Below are positions 1-10,708 of a DNA stretch of 64,000 bases, piece by piece. Source of the DNA: Phallus indusiatus. Its lineage: Eukaryota > Basidiomycota > Agaricomycetes > Phallales > Phallaceae. A program made the position numbers and the translations under genes. The stretch lies in contig JAQFWX010000083.1 of the NCBI GenBank assembly GCA_027605045.1, positions 1-64,000 of the forward strand, read 5' to 3'. The notes below the pieces were generated by a model. The model worked only from the letters and a program-made list of their open reading frames with translations, was not told the DNA's origin and made no database searches. The stretch's first letter is position 1. Every line of letters begins with the position of its first letter.

Positions 1-359
1 GAATATAAGCGAGGTACGGAAAAGGAATGAGCGGAGCTCCGCTTAAGCGAGGTGTTACGGCGGGCATGACAGTGTTTGTTAAGTTAATTGAAAAAAAAAA
101 AAAAAAAAAATTTTTTTTTTTTTTTCTGTGATCGTGGGAAAAAGAGCAAGTGGGGACCCTTGTTTTAGGGATGATTTTCGATAGGGGGTGTCCCTTGGGC
201 TGGAGTTTCGAGTGTCCACTGATGCCACGACCCATCCCAATTGTGTACTGTGCGATGAGCATGTCACTCTACAAATTGGGTCGAGTCTGGAAATGAAGTG
301 GTATACTATGCATCCAAACATTTGACAATTTAATATAGGCTTCTCTTTATTATTCAACA

Positions 360-1340
360 ACCTGAGAAACAAACTTAGTAGTATGAATTAAAATAAAATA
401 TGTGATTTATCAAGGTCATGAAAATAGGTTCAGACTCATTGCCATTAATCCAGCTAAGAACACAACCCTTCATGATCTCAGAGTTCATGACAAATGGGTC
501 ATTATGTTTTCCTATGTTGGGAGTTAACAAGAACAAGTTGTCAATGGGAGAAGAAGAGATTTTAGATAGAGAATTCAATGATAGTATGATAGCTATTGAT
601 GTAGGTTGTACTGGCTAATAAAGGTGTAAATTCAGTTTTTTCATCAAATAATTAAACAGGTTGCATTCTGAATATGTTTTGTATAACCAATGACATTCAT
701 GATAAGAAACCATGGAAGATAAGAAAATAATCATACAGGGAACTTCTTACCTCCATATGCCATGGGTCAAGCTTTTGAGCTTATAATAAATCAGATTATG
801 CTTCAAATACCTCACCTCATAGAAGGTGTGTCAGATGAACTGAAACAGGAAGGTTGTGTTATCATTTAATATAAAAAGGATGAGGGTTTGTGACATGTGT
901 CTGAGTCTCTGCCCATTAACAGGCCAATTGACACTTTGTCTGTGTTGAAGTAGTTTAGTCATTAGCATCCCAACATTATATAATTCTGTAGTTATAAGCT
1001 TCAGTTATAGAGACAAGTTTATAGTTTACTTCCTATCAAGGGTAAACTACCAGTGATGAGACTATTTGTTTGTGCCTCTAACTCAATTAATACTCCTACA
1101 AACACAAGCAACTGCTTAATCCCAATCACAACACAAATTATAAAAAATCCAATAACACTTTTAATCATGTACCTCAAGCCTGTCATCACAATTTATACCA
1201 AACTCCACCACGATTGGCCTAAAGTTTACTTGAGAGCAGAAGTTGAGAAGGACTGCGTAGTGCACTTCCCTGAAGACCCATGGATTGTCAATTTGATAAC
1301 CAGAAGGCTAGTAATAAGTGTTCTGCCCCATGTTAGGTTG
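360..1340. other. AT-rich island with broken open frames
   Basis: The segment is visibly AT-rich compared with the flanking genes and holds two short frames, 418-618 (+) and 1053-1346 (+), that share no recognisable domain. It could be a decayed mobile element or a gene relic. I found no terminal inverted repeats or target-site duplication by eye, so its nature is inference only. Confidence 0.3.
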
Positions 1341-1990
1341 GTGTGAAATGAGTGCCGTCGCTGAATAGCAGTTTATCTCAGACATCTTCATCTTGTATTT
1401 TTTTTTGACTGCCAAGTCGCACATGGTGCAAATATGAGCATTACATGCTGTTGATTGTGCTGAGAGAGCTTGTGGCTATCTGAATGACATAGTGGTAGGC
1501 GGAAAACAAGCTATCCCGTGATTGTACACGCTTAATTGACATGCTATAATTCACTAACTTGGTGTTAGAAGATGTGTTTCGGCTGTGGAGAATAAACGTA
1601 CCACGAAAGTCATCTAACTGTATACACAAAAAAATGTTCCGCTATCTGCGTCTTTTTAACACAAGCAGTTCCATGGTTACGCAAGCTTGATGCTGAGCAC
1701 TTTGAATCCAGCGTGCGTCTGGAAACTAGATAACGAGAACATGAGGACTGGTACACCATCTGAATCACTGGCATACTTGCTTGATGTCGGTGTCAGAAAT
1801 GGCAATGCATTGCGACGAGACCATCAACGATCCAGAAATGATCCTTGCATAGGCGTGAAGGTGTCCCTGTTTGAAAGTCGCAACATTGAATTCGGGGAAA
1901 GTTTGTAATCTTGATACATAGGTTGGACATCGTTACGAAAGGGTTTTCGCTTCCAAATCCAACAAACCAACGTTACCTTTACTGCTGTTC

Positions 1991-2010
1991 AGCACTGAGC
2001 GCTCAGTGCT
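1991..2010. repeat. Perfect 20-bp palindrome
   Basis: The bases read agcactgagc then gctcagtgct, which is identical to its own reverse complement across all 20 positions. The flanking bases do not extend the symmetry. It lies in a gene-free stretch. It could be a dyad binding site or simply chance. Confidence 0.6.
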
Positions 2011-3132
2011 CAGGCCTATTCGGGATTCGATTCTCGAGTCGAGGCAACTTCAATTGGGATGGGAGAAAATTGACGATGATAATGCACCGGACGCAAACAA
2101 GGACCAGTTGGTCAATGATAGTCTTAGCGCCAATATTCATGTCAAGCGCGCTGCGCCAGCTCATTCTTTTACAGTGCGCGCGTGCGTACGCAGCCATTAA
2201 TCAGTGGTTCCATACTCTACGATACAGCTTGATAAGACCAAAAAATGATAATTTAACTAGTTCTTTTAAAAATATAAACATCTGCGATACCTAACGGGTC
2301 TGATTAGGGTAGGGCAGTCATGAACACGCGGTAGCCGAACGATAATCCAGGATTTTTGCGCCGGTCCGCGTAAGGGTTTACGCGTGTACTTTCGATGATG
2401 AGCAGATGAGAAATGTCATATAGTCGTGAGATGAGAAAAAACAATACGACAGCTCGTAGTAGCGAATCAAAAAAAAAGTATAATAAACACGAGTTTGGTT
2501 GTGGATGATCAATGACTGATAACTCGAATAGACGGCCGATTTGAGGTCTCCGTACTGTTGCTATTGCTGTCATCGATTCATCATCGCTGCTGCTTATCCT
2601 CCACAAATCGGAACCAGCCGTTTCCTCCAGGTGCATCCTTCGCAGTGGAAGTGTTCCACCAATCGCCAACAAAGCTGTAGCCGCAATATAAAAATCCATG
2701 GAATACCCACACGCCTAAATCGTGCATGTCGGCACTTGCCTAAACAATGAAATTAGTAACATGTAAGATGCGTGAAGAGATAGCTTTGAAAAAATCTACA
2801 GGTTTTCGGATAAGTGCGACTTTTCCATCGGAGTTCCTAATTCGTCCATGAATTCGGAAATCAACAAAACTGTTATCGTCGTGAGCCGCGATTGTCTAAT
2901 AAACAATGGTCATTATATGTTACGACAGCCTGTGAAATCATTTACTTCTCCACAAAAAATGGTATCAATTACGGCTGTTGGTTCACGTTAGATTCAATGG
3001 GGCATCCGGAAGCGAGACTAACATACAACGAGCACCGAGATCAGATGACCTAGGTTCGTAAAGGGAAGTCCTCCCAGTAATAGGATCCGAGACGCTCAGC
3101 GAATCCTACAATGCACAACAGAGCACGTTTTA

Positions 3133-4610
3133 TTAAAAGGTTAAGTTCGAAGAGGTGAAACGGCTGACAACTCTTTCCAAAAACTGCACCCCTTCATTGA
3201 ACCAAGCTCTCGTAATATCTTCTTCATCTTCTCCAGTCTCTACAAATTGAACTAAGGCATTCAAGGGTGAAGGAACATACGCGCGGATCCGAAACCTCAT
3301 CGGTTTATAAATGGTTATCTCAGAAGATGGGACCTATAAGTAAAATGAAAAGGGTAGTCTGATCTGTAAAAGTTGAAGGCAAAAGCAAAGTCACAAACGT
3401 ACAAACCATCCCCCCGACCATACAGTCTCAAAACTTGCATGACTATTATCTGGATTAGACAGCGCGTTGAACGAAAGATTCGTTATGATTGAACGTGATA
3501 ACCGCCAATCTAGCTCAGAGGAATCTCCATGAAATCTAGTGAGCCGAGAGAAATCTATGTCAATGTCACTGCTCGTAAGTGAAACACGCGACGATGTTTC
3601 CGAAAGGGAATTTAATTGCCTAAAGTGTTGAATGATAAAAATGAAATGAGAGTTGGAAAAGGGAAGGAGATTGAAATATTAGTCGAATGAACTGATTTGG
3701 GATTTTGAAAGGGTCTTACCGATGTTTAATTATGTCATACCGTTGGACAATGCACAGCCTTGTGTATGCCAAACTCGAAAGGACTAGGGAACCCGAGAGG
3801 TCGAAATATGTGAACTCTACACTAGATCTATGTCTATGTGCCTGGCACGAGGAATAGGGAAGCTGACCCGGTGTATAAAGGAAGAGCGGCTCGTTCCTTA
3901 CGTGTGATTGGACAGCAAAAGGTTCTAATATGTCCAAAACGATGTTGGTAGTCTCGAGTGACTCGCATATCTCTTCGTAAGTTCAAGTTCAGAAATTCAG
4001 CGACAAACATGGCAAACAAGATTTAGACAGCACCTTCTTGGTTGATCCACATAACTATCGTGACCAGCGATCTAATTATCCTTTCTGTTTCTTGTCTCCG
4101 AACTGCGGAGTGAGAAGGCGGAGAAGACGAAGAAAGCAATGCAATACACAAATCTGCCACACCCAAGTTCCCGAACAGCCGTCGAAGCTGGAGGATATTT
4201 TTGCCATCACTTTCCGTTAACATGAACAATAACAGAATAAGATCCGAAATCATAGCTTCTGGCGAAGGAAGCCCGCTATCATTCGGTTTGCATAGAAAAG
4301 CTTTGAGTCTTTTCAACATAACAAGTCGGCGCTGCAGCTCGTAGGCTAGCACGGTAGACCGAATCGCGGCTGTACCCAAGCGTCGTCGTATAGGCTCCAC
4401 GTCAAAAAAAAGGCGAAATATTTTCCCATAAATGTACGGATTTGTCGAAAGGGATAAACGGGCATGGGTATCTCGGCAAAGAATTAGCAGTGAAGATAAG
4501 GTCCGAAGACGGGATGCGCATGTCGAGGTTGGAGAAGATTGATATACGGACTGCAACGCGATTCTGCTCAGCACGTCGGGCGGCATTGACAGAAGCGACG
4601 TTTGAGTCAT
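3133..4610 (-). CDS. F-box-like domain protein, uncharacterised
   Basis: I model four exons: 4610-4034, 3972-3720, 3619-3403 and 3333-3133. They sum to 416 codons (415 residues plus stop), with GT-AG introns and phase kept at every junction. The ATG at 4610 gives an N-terminus reading MTQTSLLSMPPDVLSRIAL. The LSMPPDVLSRI stretch fits the first helix of an F-box (PxxVLxxI), which in this family binds Skp1 within an SCF ubiquitin ligase. The middle is helical and leucine-rich, with no clear LRR or WD repeats. Residues 280 to the end are serine-rich and end in SSNLTF. A further in-frame ATG upstream (4658) would add a hydrophobic leader, but the F-box-proximal start looks better. The function is inferred from the weak F-box only, so this may simply be an agaric-specific hypothetical protein. 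Confidence 0.65.
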
Positions 4611-6232
4611 AGTGGAGACAAAGAGAGGCGAGAATGAAGACGAGAAAAACAAAAACAAAATAGGATTAAGGTCATGGCAAACGGCGTACCGTGGAGCTTT
4701 TTATATACATCTGAAATTAAACAAGCCAGGTCAATCCAACGACACACATGCCAGACTAAACATGAGGTGTCTGTCGTCAGACTATGCAACTCCTGGGCCC
4801 AAATCATGCTCTCTAAGCTATAATACTAAACGTGATTTTCGGTGTTAAAAGCTGAATAAGGGCACTAAACGAGCGCTCCGCGCTTTAAAGTCGCAGTTCT
4901 TGACTCGAGGTGAATTACGGATATAGGCCTAGCATAAAAAAACGGGCTTACCAGTTATGATATAATTGGAGATATGACGTTTGCGAAAATAGTCGCCAGC
5001 TTCGTCTGGTCGTTCACGAAACGAAAGGAGCGGTCTTAAAATTTACCCCAAATTTGCAACAGCTGAAGCATCCATGGGGTCGAATCCCGTAAATATCCTA
5101 AGAGGACACGAAGCGTCATTATATCGTAGCGGATCAAAATGCACAAATCCGGCTTTTTAAGCGGGAGCTTCGACAGTATTAAGCAAAGAAAGCCGACCGA
5201 AGATAATACCTCTGGTTCTAGGGTCAGGCATCGACGCGTGGCGAGGGCTGATCAAACGTTGATGGTGTGTGCCAGAAAAATAAAGGAGTTCTTTGAATAA
5301 GGGGTAGGTAGTAAATCTGTTCCAAAAAGGGAATAATAATAGACGACAAAAACATAATAACGCTATGTTTCACCGGGGAGAGAGGAGGGGACAGAAAATT
5401 TTGTCTCTCAGATATCAGTCAACCCCGAACATGCATTGATATGTATCTCCTCCTCGTCCATTTGGCTGATACGAGATGAATTAACGACTTCCCATGATTA
5501 TTTCCCGTTTGAATAAAATAGGGTGTCCGTCGGGAGGTGACATTTCGAAGTCGGCGGAATTACATGTCCATCTGAAGAAAGCGGTTCGTTCACGCACGAG
5601 AGAAGGACAAGAGCAGTCCGTTTTGCCACGAACGAATGGCGTCTCCTGAGACAAATGATCGTCAGTCACATAAATTGTAAAATCGCCTACGCTTCCAACA
5701 TCTCATTACCGATGAATGTAAGAAAAATGCACGAGACTTAACTTCAAGCAGTTTCCCAACACGTATAAGATTGAAATTCTTCATAAGTTAGTCGTTATTA
5801 GGCTTCGAATCGTAGTACACGATAGTGATCACATGGCGAACTATAACGGAGAACTGGAGCCTTAGAAAACTCTCTTCTCGCTGTAATGTGTCTTCTCAAT
5901 GACAGCAGGAAAGACGGAAGGACACGTTGATTCAAAAACCAGACGAAACCAGACAAGCAGGCAGTGATCGTAATCAAGGGAGAATATTCTCTCGGCAAAA
6001 ACTTGCGAAATTTCTGTGACCGGCAAGATCCTTCGTGACGCTGTATGAACAAGTCAACTAGTCACGTGGGACAGACGCGCATGCTCTCACTGCTCAGAAA
6101 GTTTACACCGCTAGTATCTCCGTGAACCTCACTCCCTCTTCAACTTTTTGGTTTACTTACGACTTATTACGACTGTCACGAAAAACTCTAATACTTCGTT
6201 GAACATCAAAATTTCTCTAACTCGGTCTGCAA
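4611..6232. other. Intergenic region
   Basis: About 1.6 kb separates the F-box-like gene from the next plus-strand gene, placing their 5' ends head to head. Only short frames without recognisable motifs occur. The longest (5798-6052, minus) contains a hydrophobic stretch but has no supporting context. I see no RNA gene. Confidence 0.5.
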
Positions 6233-6963
6233 ATGCCTGCTCGAGCACGTACCAACAAGCCCAACGCAAAGACGACTTTTCTTCCCAAAACTTTTTCTTT
6301 CTCCGTGCTTTTCAGAAAACGAACAAAGAATCATCGAAATCAAGCCATACAATCTGATCTCGCTGCTCGTACACTTTATGTTGTAGACGGAGAGGATATT
6401 ATCATGTGAGTATCTTTTCCACATTGAACTCGTCCCGTACACTCAGGACTTACGCTCTTGCAGCACTTCGTAATACTGATTATCCCGTGTTTGTAACTAT
6501 GATGTCTGACTTCATATACAGCTTAGATAGAAAACCTTTCTGTTGCCAAGATGAGCTTACCTGCATGCGGCGTTCAGAGTTATGCCGTGTAGCCCGAGAA
6601 CTCAACCGAAAACTGCCTCAATCGTTGACCATAGGGCCGTTGACATACATGTCCGAAGACGTCATTCGATATAAAATCGAAGAAATGATGGGTTTCAGAC
6701 AGTAAGCCACATTTTTTTTAAGCATCTTATTTATTTACAAAAGAAAACATAGCTTCCGGCGTCCTCTAAGAAAGGATACTGCCCCAGGACGAAATCAATC
6801 TCCTAATTCGGTGGTTGAGTTGGAGTTCCTACTGTCGCGATCGCGAAGAAGTAGCCGCTCATCAGCATCTTCCTTAAGTTCTAGGAGTTCAAAATCTTCC
6901 TCGCCATATGGTTTAGATGTAGTTGAAGAATCTGATGAAGAAAGCGGACTGTACTTTTGTTGA
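6233..6963 (+). CDS. Uncharacterised 212-aa protein with Ser/Arg-rich tail
   Basis: I model three exons: 6233-6405, 6447-6701 and 6753-6963. They sum to 213 codons including the stop, and the frame holds through both introns. The first intron is only 41 nt, and an acceptor slightly downstream (cttgcag near 6465) would create an immediate stop. The N-terminus is basic (RARTNKPNAK). The central part (about residues 55-150) is a compact domain with Cys residues (PFCCQDELTCMRR) and the phrases ARTLYVVDGEDI and ELCRVARELNRKLP. The C-terminal 60 residues are low-complexity Ser/Arg (RSRRSSRSSASS) ending in an acidic stretch (VVEESDEESG). An alternative first intron from about 6250 is possible, so the first 25 residues are uncertain. 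I recognise no family. Confidence 0.6.
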
Positions 6964-9239
6964 AACTTGTAATTATTCGTATGTCGTGTTGAATGATCCA
7001 TAATTTGTTTTCCCGTCTAATTCTCACTTTAATTTCGTGTAGAAGAACAGTTTAAAAGAGTAACCGGGCCTATCGTCCGCTTCTTAATTTACCACCGCTG
7101 AATGAATGTTGTACGAAATGCGAGAATTCTGTGATGTGCAGCGGTCGGTTGGGATGTTGGATGCTTGTCGTGGTATATTTGGTATCTTGTAAATTACTTT
7201 CCTTATAATTAAGTACCCTTTTTGATTGCAGTCTCAATGAATTCCTAACCGCTACAAGGCTGAGAAAACTACTGGATTCCCTTCCTTTTTTTGCACGCAA
7301 TTTACCACGTATTTCAAAGATATGAAGAAGCCAATTTAAGCGATAATGAATTGTCAAGATCGCCCACCACATTTGGTTTCTGAGCTTCCGTTTCACGCTT
7401 GGGTTAAATGAGGTGCAACGCGTTGGTAGTCGGGATATTACTGTATGAAAGGACCCGTAGTCGCACGCTTTCACCCGACGCGGTTCAACATAAGTGAAGA
7501 TTGAAACTGAGAAACCAGAATGTCTAAGCGTCTTACTTCGGATAATACAAAGTTGAAAGGCGAATTTGTTTCCATTGCATTTCACCCATTCTTTCGCCTA
7601 TAGTTGAATGAATCAAGAACTAGATGAGCATACTCGTTCGTTTCAAATGTCTGCGAAATGTTCATAATTTGACGCCTTGCGCTTCTTTGAGAAGTCCCGA
7701 TTAAGATAGCATCTTCACGTTTCTTCATTCTCTTTATCGCCCGATCGTTCTCTCAGCCTTGGTACAGGGTAAATTTTATGCCTACGATGATTTCCCAAAA
7801 TGATCGTGATATCATCGAGATATTTCATGTGCCGGTATTTAATGCGACCAGATTTTTAATAGCCTATCTTTCGCTATTACAAGCTAATGACTTCCGGAAA
7901 ATAATGTTGCCAAAGGTTCGGTACACGTGTTCTGCCTCAAGGCCATTAGTCTGGGCTCACGTGAATTTGAGCAAACGGAGCCTTCAATGAGAGCTGTTTT
8001 CACCCCTATCTGTTCATTCGACTTATACAGTGCGCAATGTGTCCGGAGCTCCTGTCTTTGCTACGGTACACTCTAATCTCCGGATTCATAAGATATTTAT
8101 AGAGGTTCTCCTCCTGCCCTATCAAAAGATACCGAAATAAACCTAACGTAGGTGAATCTTGGATTGGTGATCGAGATTCAACTACATTATGTGGCTGAAC
8201 TAGATCTAGGTGAAATGTTTGGCAAAAAGAACACGTTTTTTTCTACCGGATCTTATCTATCCAAAGAGGTGAATCTTCAATTCAGCTCATCATATACATT
8301 TCTCTTGGCAGGGATATGAAGCCGAAAGAATGAAAGAAAGGTTGTAGATATTTTTGCTTAAACTAAAACTCTTTGTGCTTTTTTCGTCTCGGTTCACACT
8401 TGGTGACTCATACTCGTTTGACTCAGTCTATGAAAATTCCCAGGGTGATAGCACGGATCCTACACCAGTGTCGTTTTCGTTGATTTGACGTTGGAGAACG
8501 TATTGCTCCTTAGCGCAATAGTAGCATAAGAACCTTGCAATGCACGCCTAGAGCTACAGTTTTTGATGGTAATAAATAAGCCACGGAGGACACTGGCTCG
8601 GCGCTTTTCGTATATTTCGAAAGCAGGATCGTTTGAGCAAGTAAACAAGCCAATCGCGGCGTTGGGTCGTCCTGGCTACTTTCGCTGAACAGCCAATTTA
8701 TCATATCACTAATTAACTCATCTTTCACAAGCATCAGTCAGCACGCAGCATGCCCCAAACCATTGTTGGTTTAGTATACGTCGAGCCTGATTCAGAGGTT
8801 TTCGGGCCCGATACTTACTAAACGAAGAAGACAGGGTCACAGGATCTTACGGTATGACGTCAGCAAAGAGTTCTCCTGAGATTTCCCTCAGGGTCGTCTC
8901 ATTTATTAGTATTCCCGTAATTCCGCATCTCTAATTACATTGGTGTCGAGAGCCTTTGTGATAACTAGTTGTGTAACTCGAGCGTCCGAGGCTGTCCCAA
9001 TCTTCCTTAAGCGTTTCCATCTTGGTACCATCTCACCGCTATTGATTCAATCCATTTCGTTGACCGTATCAGCATAGAAAGCCCATTAAATCTCGAACCG
9101 CGGTGTTACCAGGCTCACAGAATCACCCTACTTTGCACATTTGTGAGGAATAGTCGTTGAGTGTGTTCTTTCTACATTCCGTTGTTTCCGAATTGTCATA
9201 TTTAGTATGTTTTATCAGGCTGTAATCAGAGATCATTGA
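6964..9239. other. Intergenic region of about 2.3 kb
   Basis: No gene can be supported. A 171-codon minus-strand frame (7070-7585) is the longest, but it shows no motif and no matching exons around it. A minus-strand pair of frames at 8460-8734 with a possible 40-nt intron begins MLVKDELISDMINWLF and could be a small unrecognised gene, but I cannot splice it convincingly. Confidence 0.4.
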
Positions 9240-10425
9240 ATGTCTACCGCTCACGGAAAAGTTTGGTTAATAACGGGTGATCTCTTTAATTTTCGATTCA
9301 AGACCACTATGCAAATCATCTCTGAATATCATAATTCGAGCAGGAACATCTAGTGGCCTAGGAAAGCATCTAGTAGAAAAAGCCGTTGCCAGAGGCGACA
9401 GGGTTATTGCGACTGCTCGACAAACCAGCAACATTGAAGACCTCGCTATCAAATATCCAGCAAATATCAAAGTTTTCCAGCTTGACGTAACGGATCCCTA
9501 TGAAGAATTATGTTTGAAAGCGAAAGAGGCATTTTCAATTTGGAATGATATAGACATTGTGGTGAACAATGCAGGATTCGGCTGCTTCGGAGTACTTGAA
9601 GAAGGCGGGTAAGTCGGCGTTATCGACCCACACCGTTATGCTTACGTTCCTTTTTTTTTTTCAATTTACGCTATCAAGAGTAGAAGCTTTAATGAAGATC
9701 TACAAAACAAATGTATTCGGAGCTGTTAATGTAACGAATGCATTCCTGCCTTATCTCCGTGCCAAAAGAGATGGGACGATAATTTTTATTGGGAGTCGTT
9801 CTGGTTGGCGATCCAAGTTTATGGTATGTTGCTGGTAATATATTTTGTATTGTGCTCAAGATTATAGTACAGGGAAACGGTATGTTATTAATATCAATTA
9901 TTGGACCTGCTCGTACTGGACAAAATACGCCGTAGGTTTTTACGGCAGTTCTAAAGCAGCGATACATAGTCCGTAAATACGTTGTTTTACTTTTTTCAGA
10001 ATTAATTCTCCACTGTAGGTATTGCTGATGCTTTGGCTGAAGAAGTGAGACCCTTTGGCATTGCGGTCTACAACATTATGCCTGGCGGGATACGTACTCA
10101 AGGAATCAACAACATCAGATGGACGCGGGGTGACTCTTTGTCCGAAAACTCCCCCAAAGCGATAGCGGATTATAACGAAATGAACAACGATATATCCACC
10201 TACTTTCGAGAGACAAACGGTAATGAGATTGGAGACCCACGAAAAGTTGCGAATATTATTGTCGATCTTGTCCATCGCGAAGGATTTGCGGCTGAAAAGC
10301 AACCAAATGTTTCTTTATTTCTCGGGAGTGACGCTAAACGTGATGTTACCGATAGATGTAATTGGGTTTTAGATGTGTTAAATACTTGGGATGATGTAAC
10401 GACCAGTTCCGACGTGGGGGCTTAA
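9240..10425 (+). CDS. Short-chain dehydrogenase/reductase (SDR), classical type
   Basis: I model six exons: 9240-9276, 9344-9608, 9679-9823, 9873-9879, 9936-9968 and 10019-10425. They sum to 298 codons including the stop, the usual size for a classical SDR. The N-terminal Rossmann fold has the cofactor motif TGTSSGLG (the first intron falls inside it), followed by VIATAR, the NNAG motif in VVNNAGFG, a serine before the active site (FIGSRSG), and the catalytic YxxxK in FYGSSKAAIH. After this comes the usual PGGIRT segment. The reaction would be NAD(P)-dependent oxidoreduction of an alcohol or ketone; the substrate cannot be read. Exon 4 has only 7 nt (gggaaacg without its first g), and exon 5 uses the weak donor gtccgt. 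Both are needed to bring the YxxxK helix into frame with the rest. The enzyme looks intact and cytosolic. Confidence 0.88.
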
Positions 10426-10708
10426 CAAATGTTAGAAATTTTGACACTAAACTTGTGAATTAAGGCCGCACGAGTATGTTTGTCTCGTTTAACACTATTA
10501 TGGTGATACGTTCGCTGATCGATAGATTATCTTATCGTCACATGTCACATGTTACCAGGCATCATCAGCGGAGAACCAACTTGTGAACGAATGTGAATTT
10601 TGGAAGCAGACTGTACACATTCTCTTCTTCCTCGTGTCATCGTCACCGCTGAATACCAAACCCTTGAGAAAAATACGTCGATGCCACTGTGAGCTTATCT
10701 TCAAGTAT

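Larger units (their letters stand above)
1..3132. other. Intergenic region, no recognised gene
   Basis: Only short open frames lie here and none shows a recognisable domain. An A-run followed by a T-run sits near 91-125. From about 360 to 1340 the base composition is clearly richer in A and T than the neighbouring genes. A perfect 20-bp palindrome lies at 1991-2010. A 131-codon frame on the minus strand (2304-2699) begins at an ATG but has no family resemblance that I can see. I see no tRNA. Confidence 0.6.

Noticed and set aside
2304..2699. 131-codon minus-strand frame as a membrane protein gene
   Set aside because: It has an ATG, but no motif, no neighbouring exons and no codon character like the real genes; kept only as a note in the intergenic entry.
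5060..5110. tRNA-like B box (ggtcgaatccc)
   Set aside because: No A box or matching acceptor and anticodon stems could be found around it.
7070..7585. 171-codon minus-strand frame as a gene
   Set aside because: It is uninterrupted but low in recognisable protein features, with unusual Cys/Trp/His content and no exon partners.
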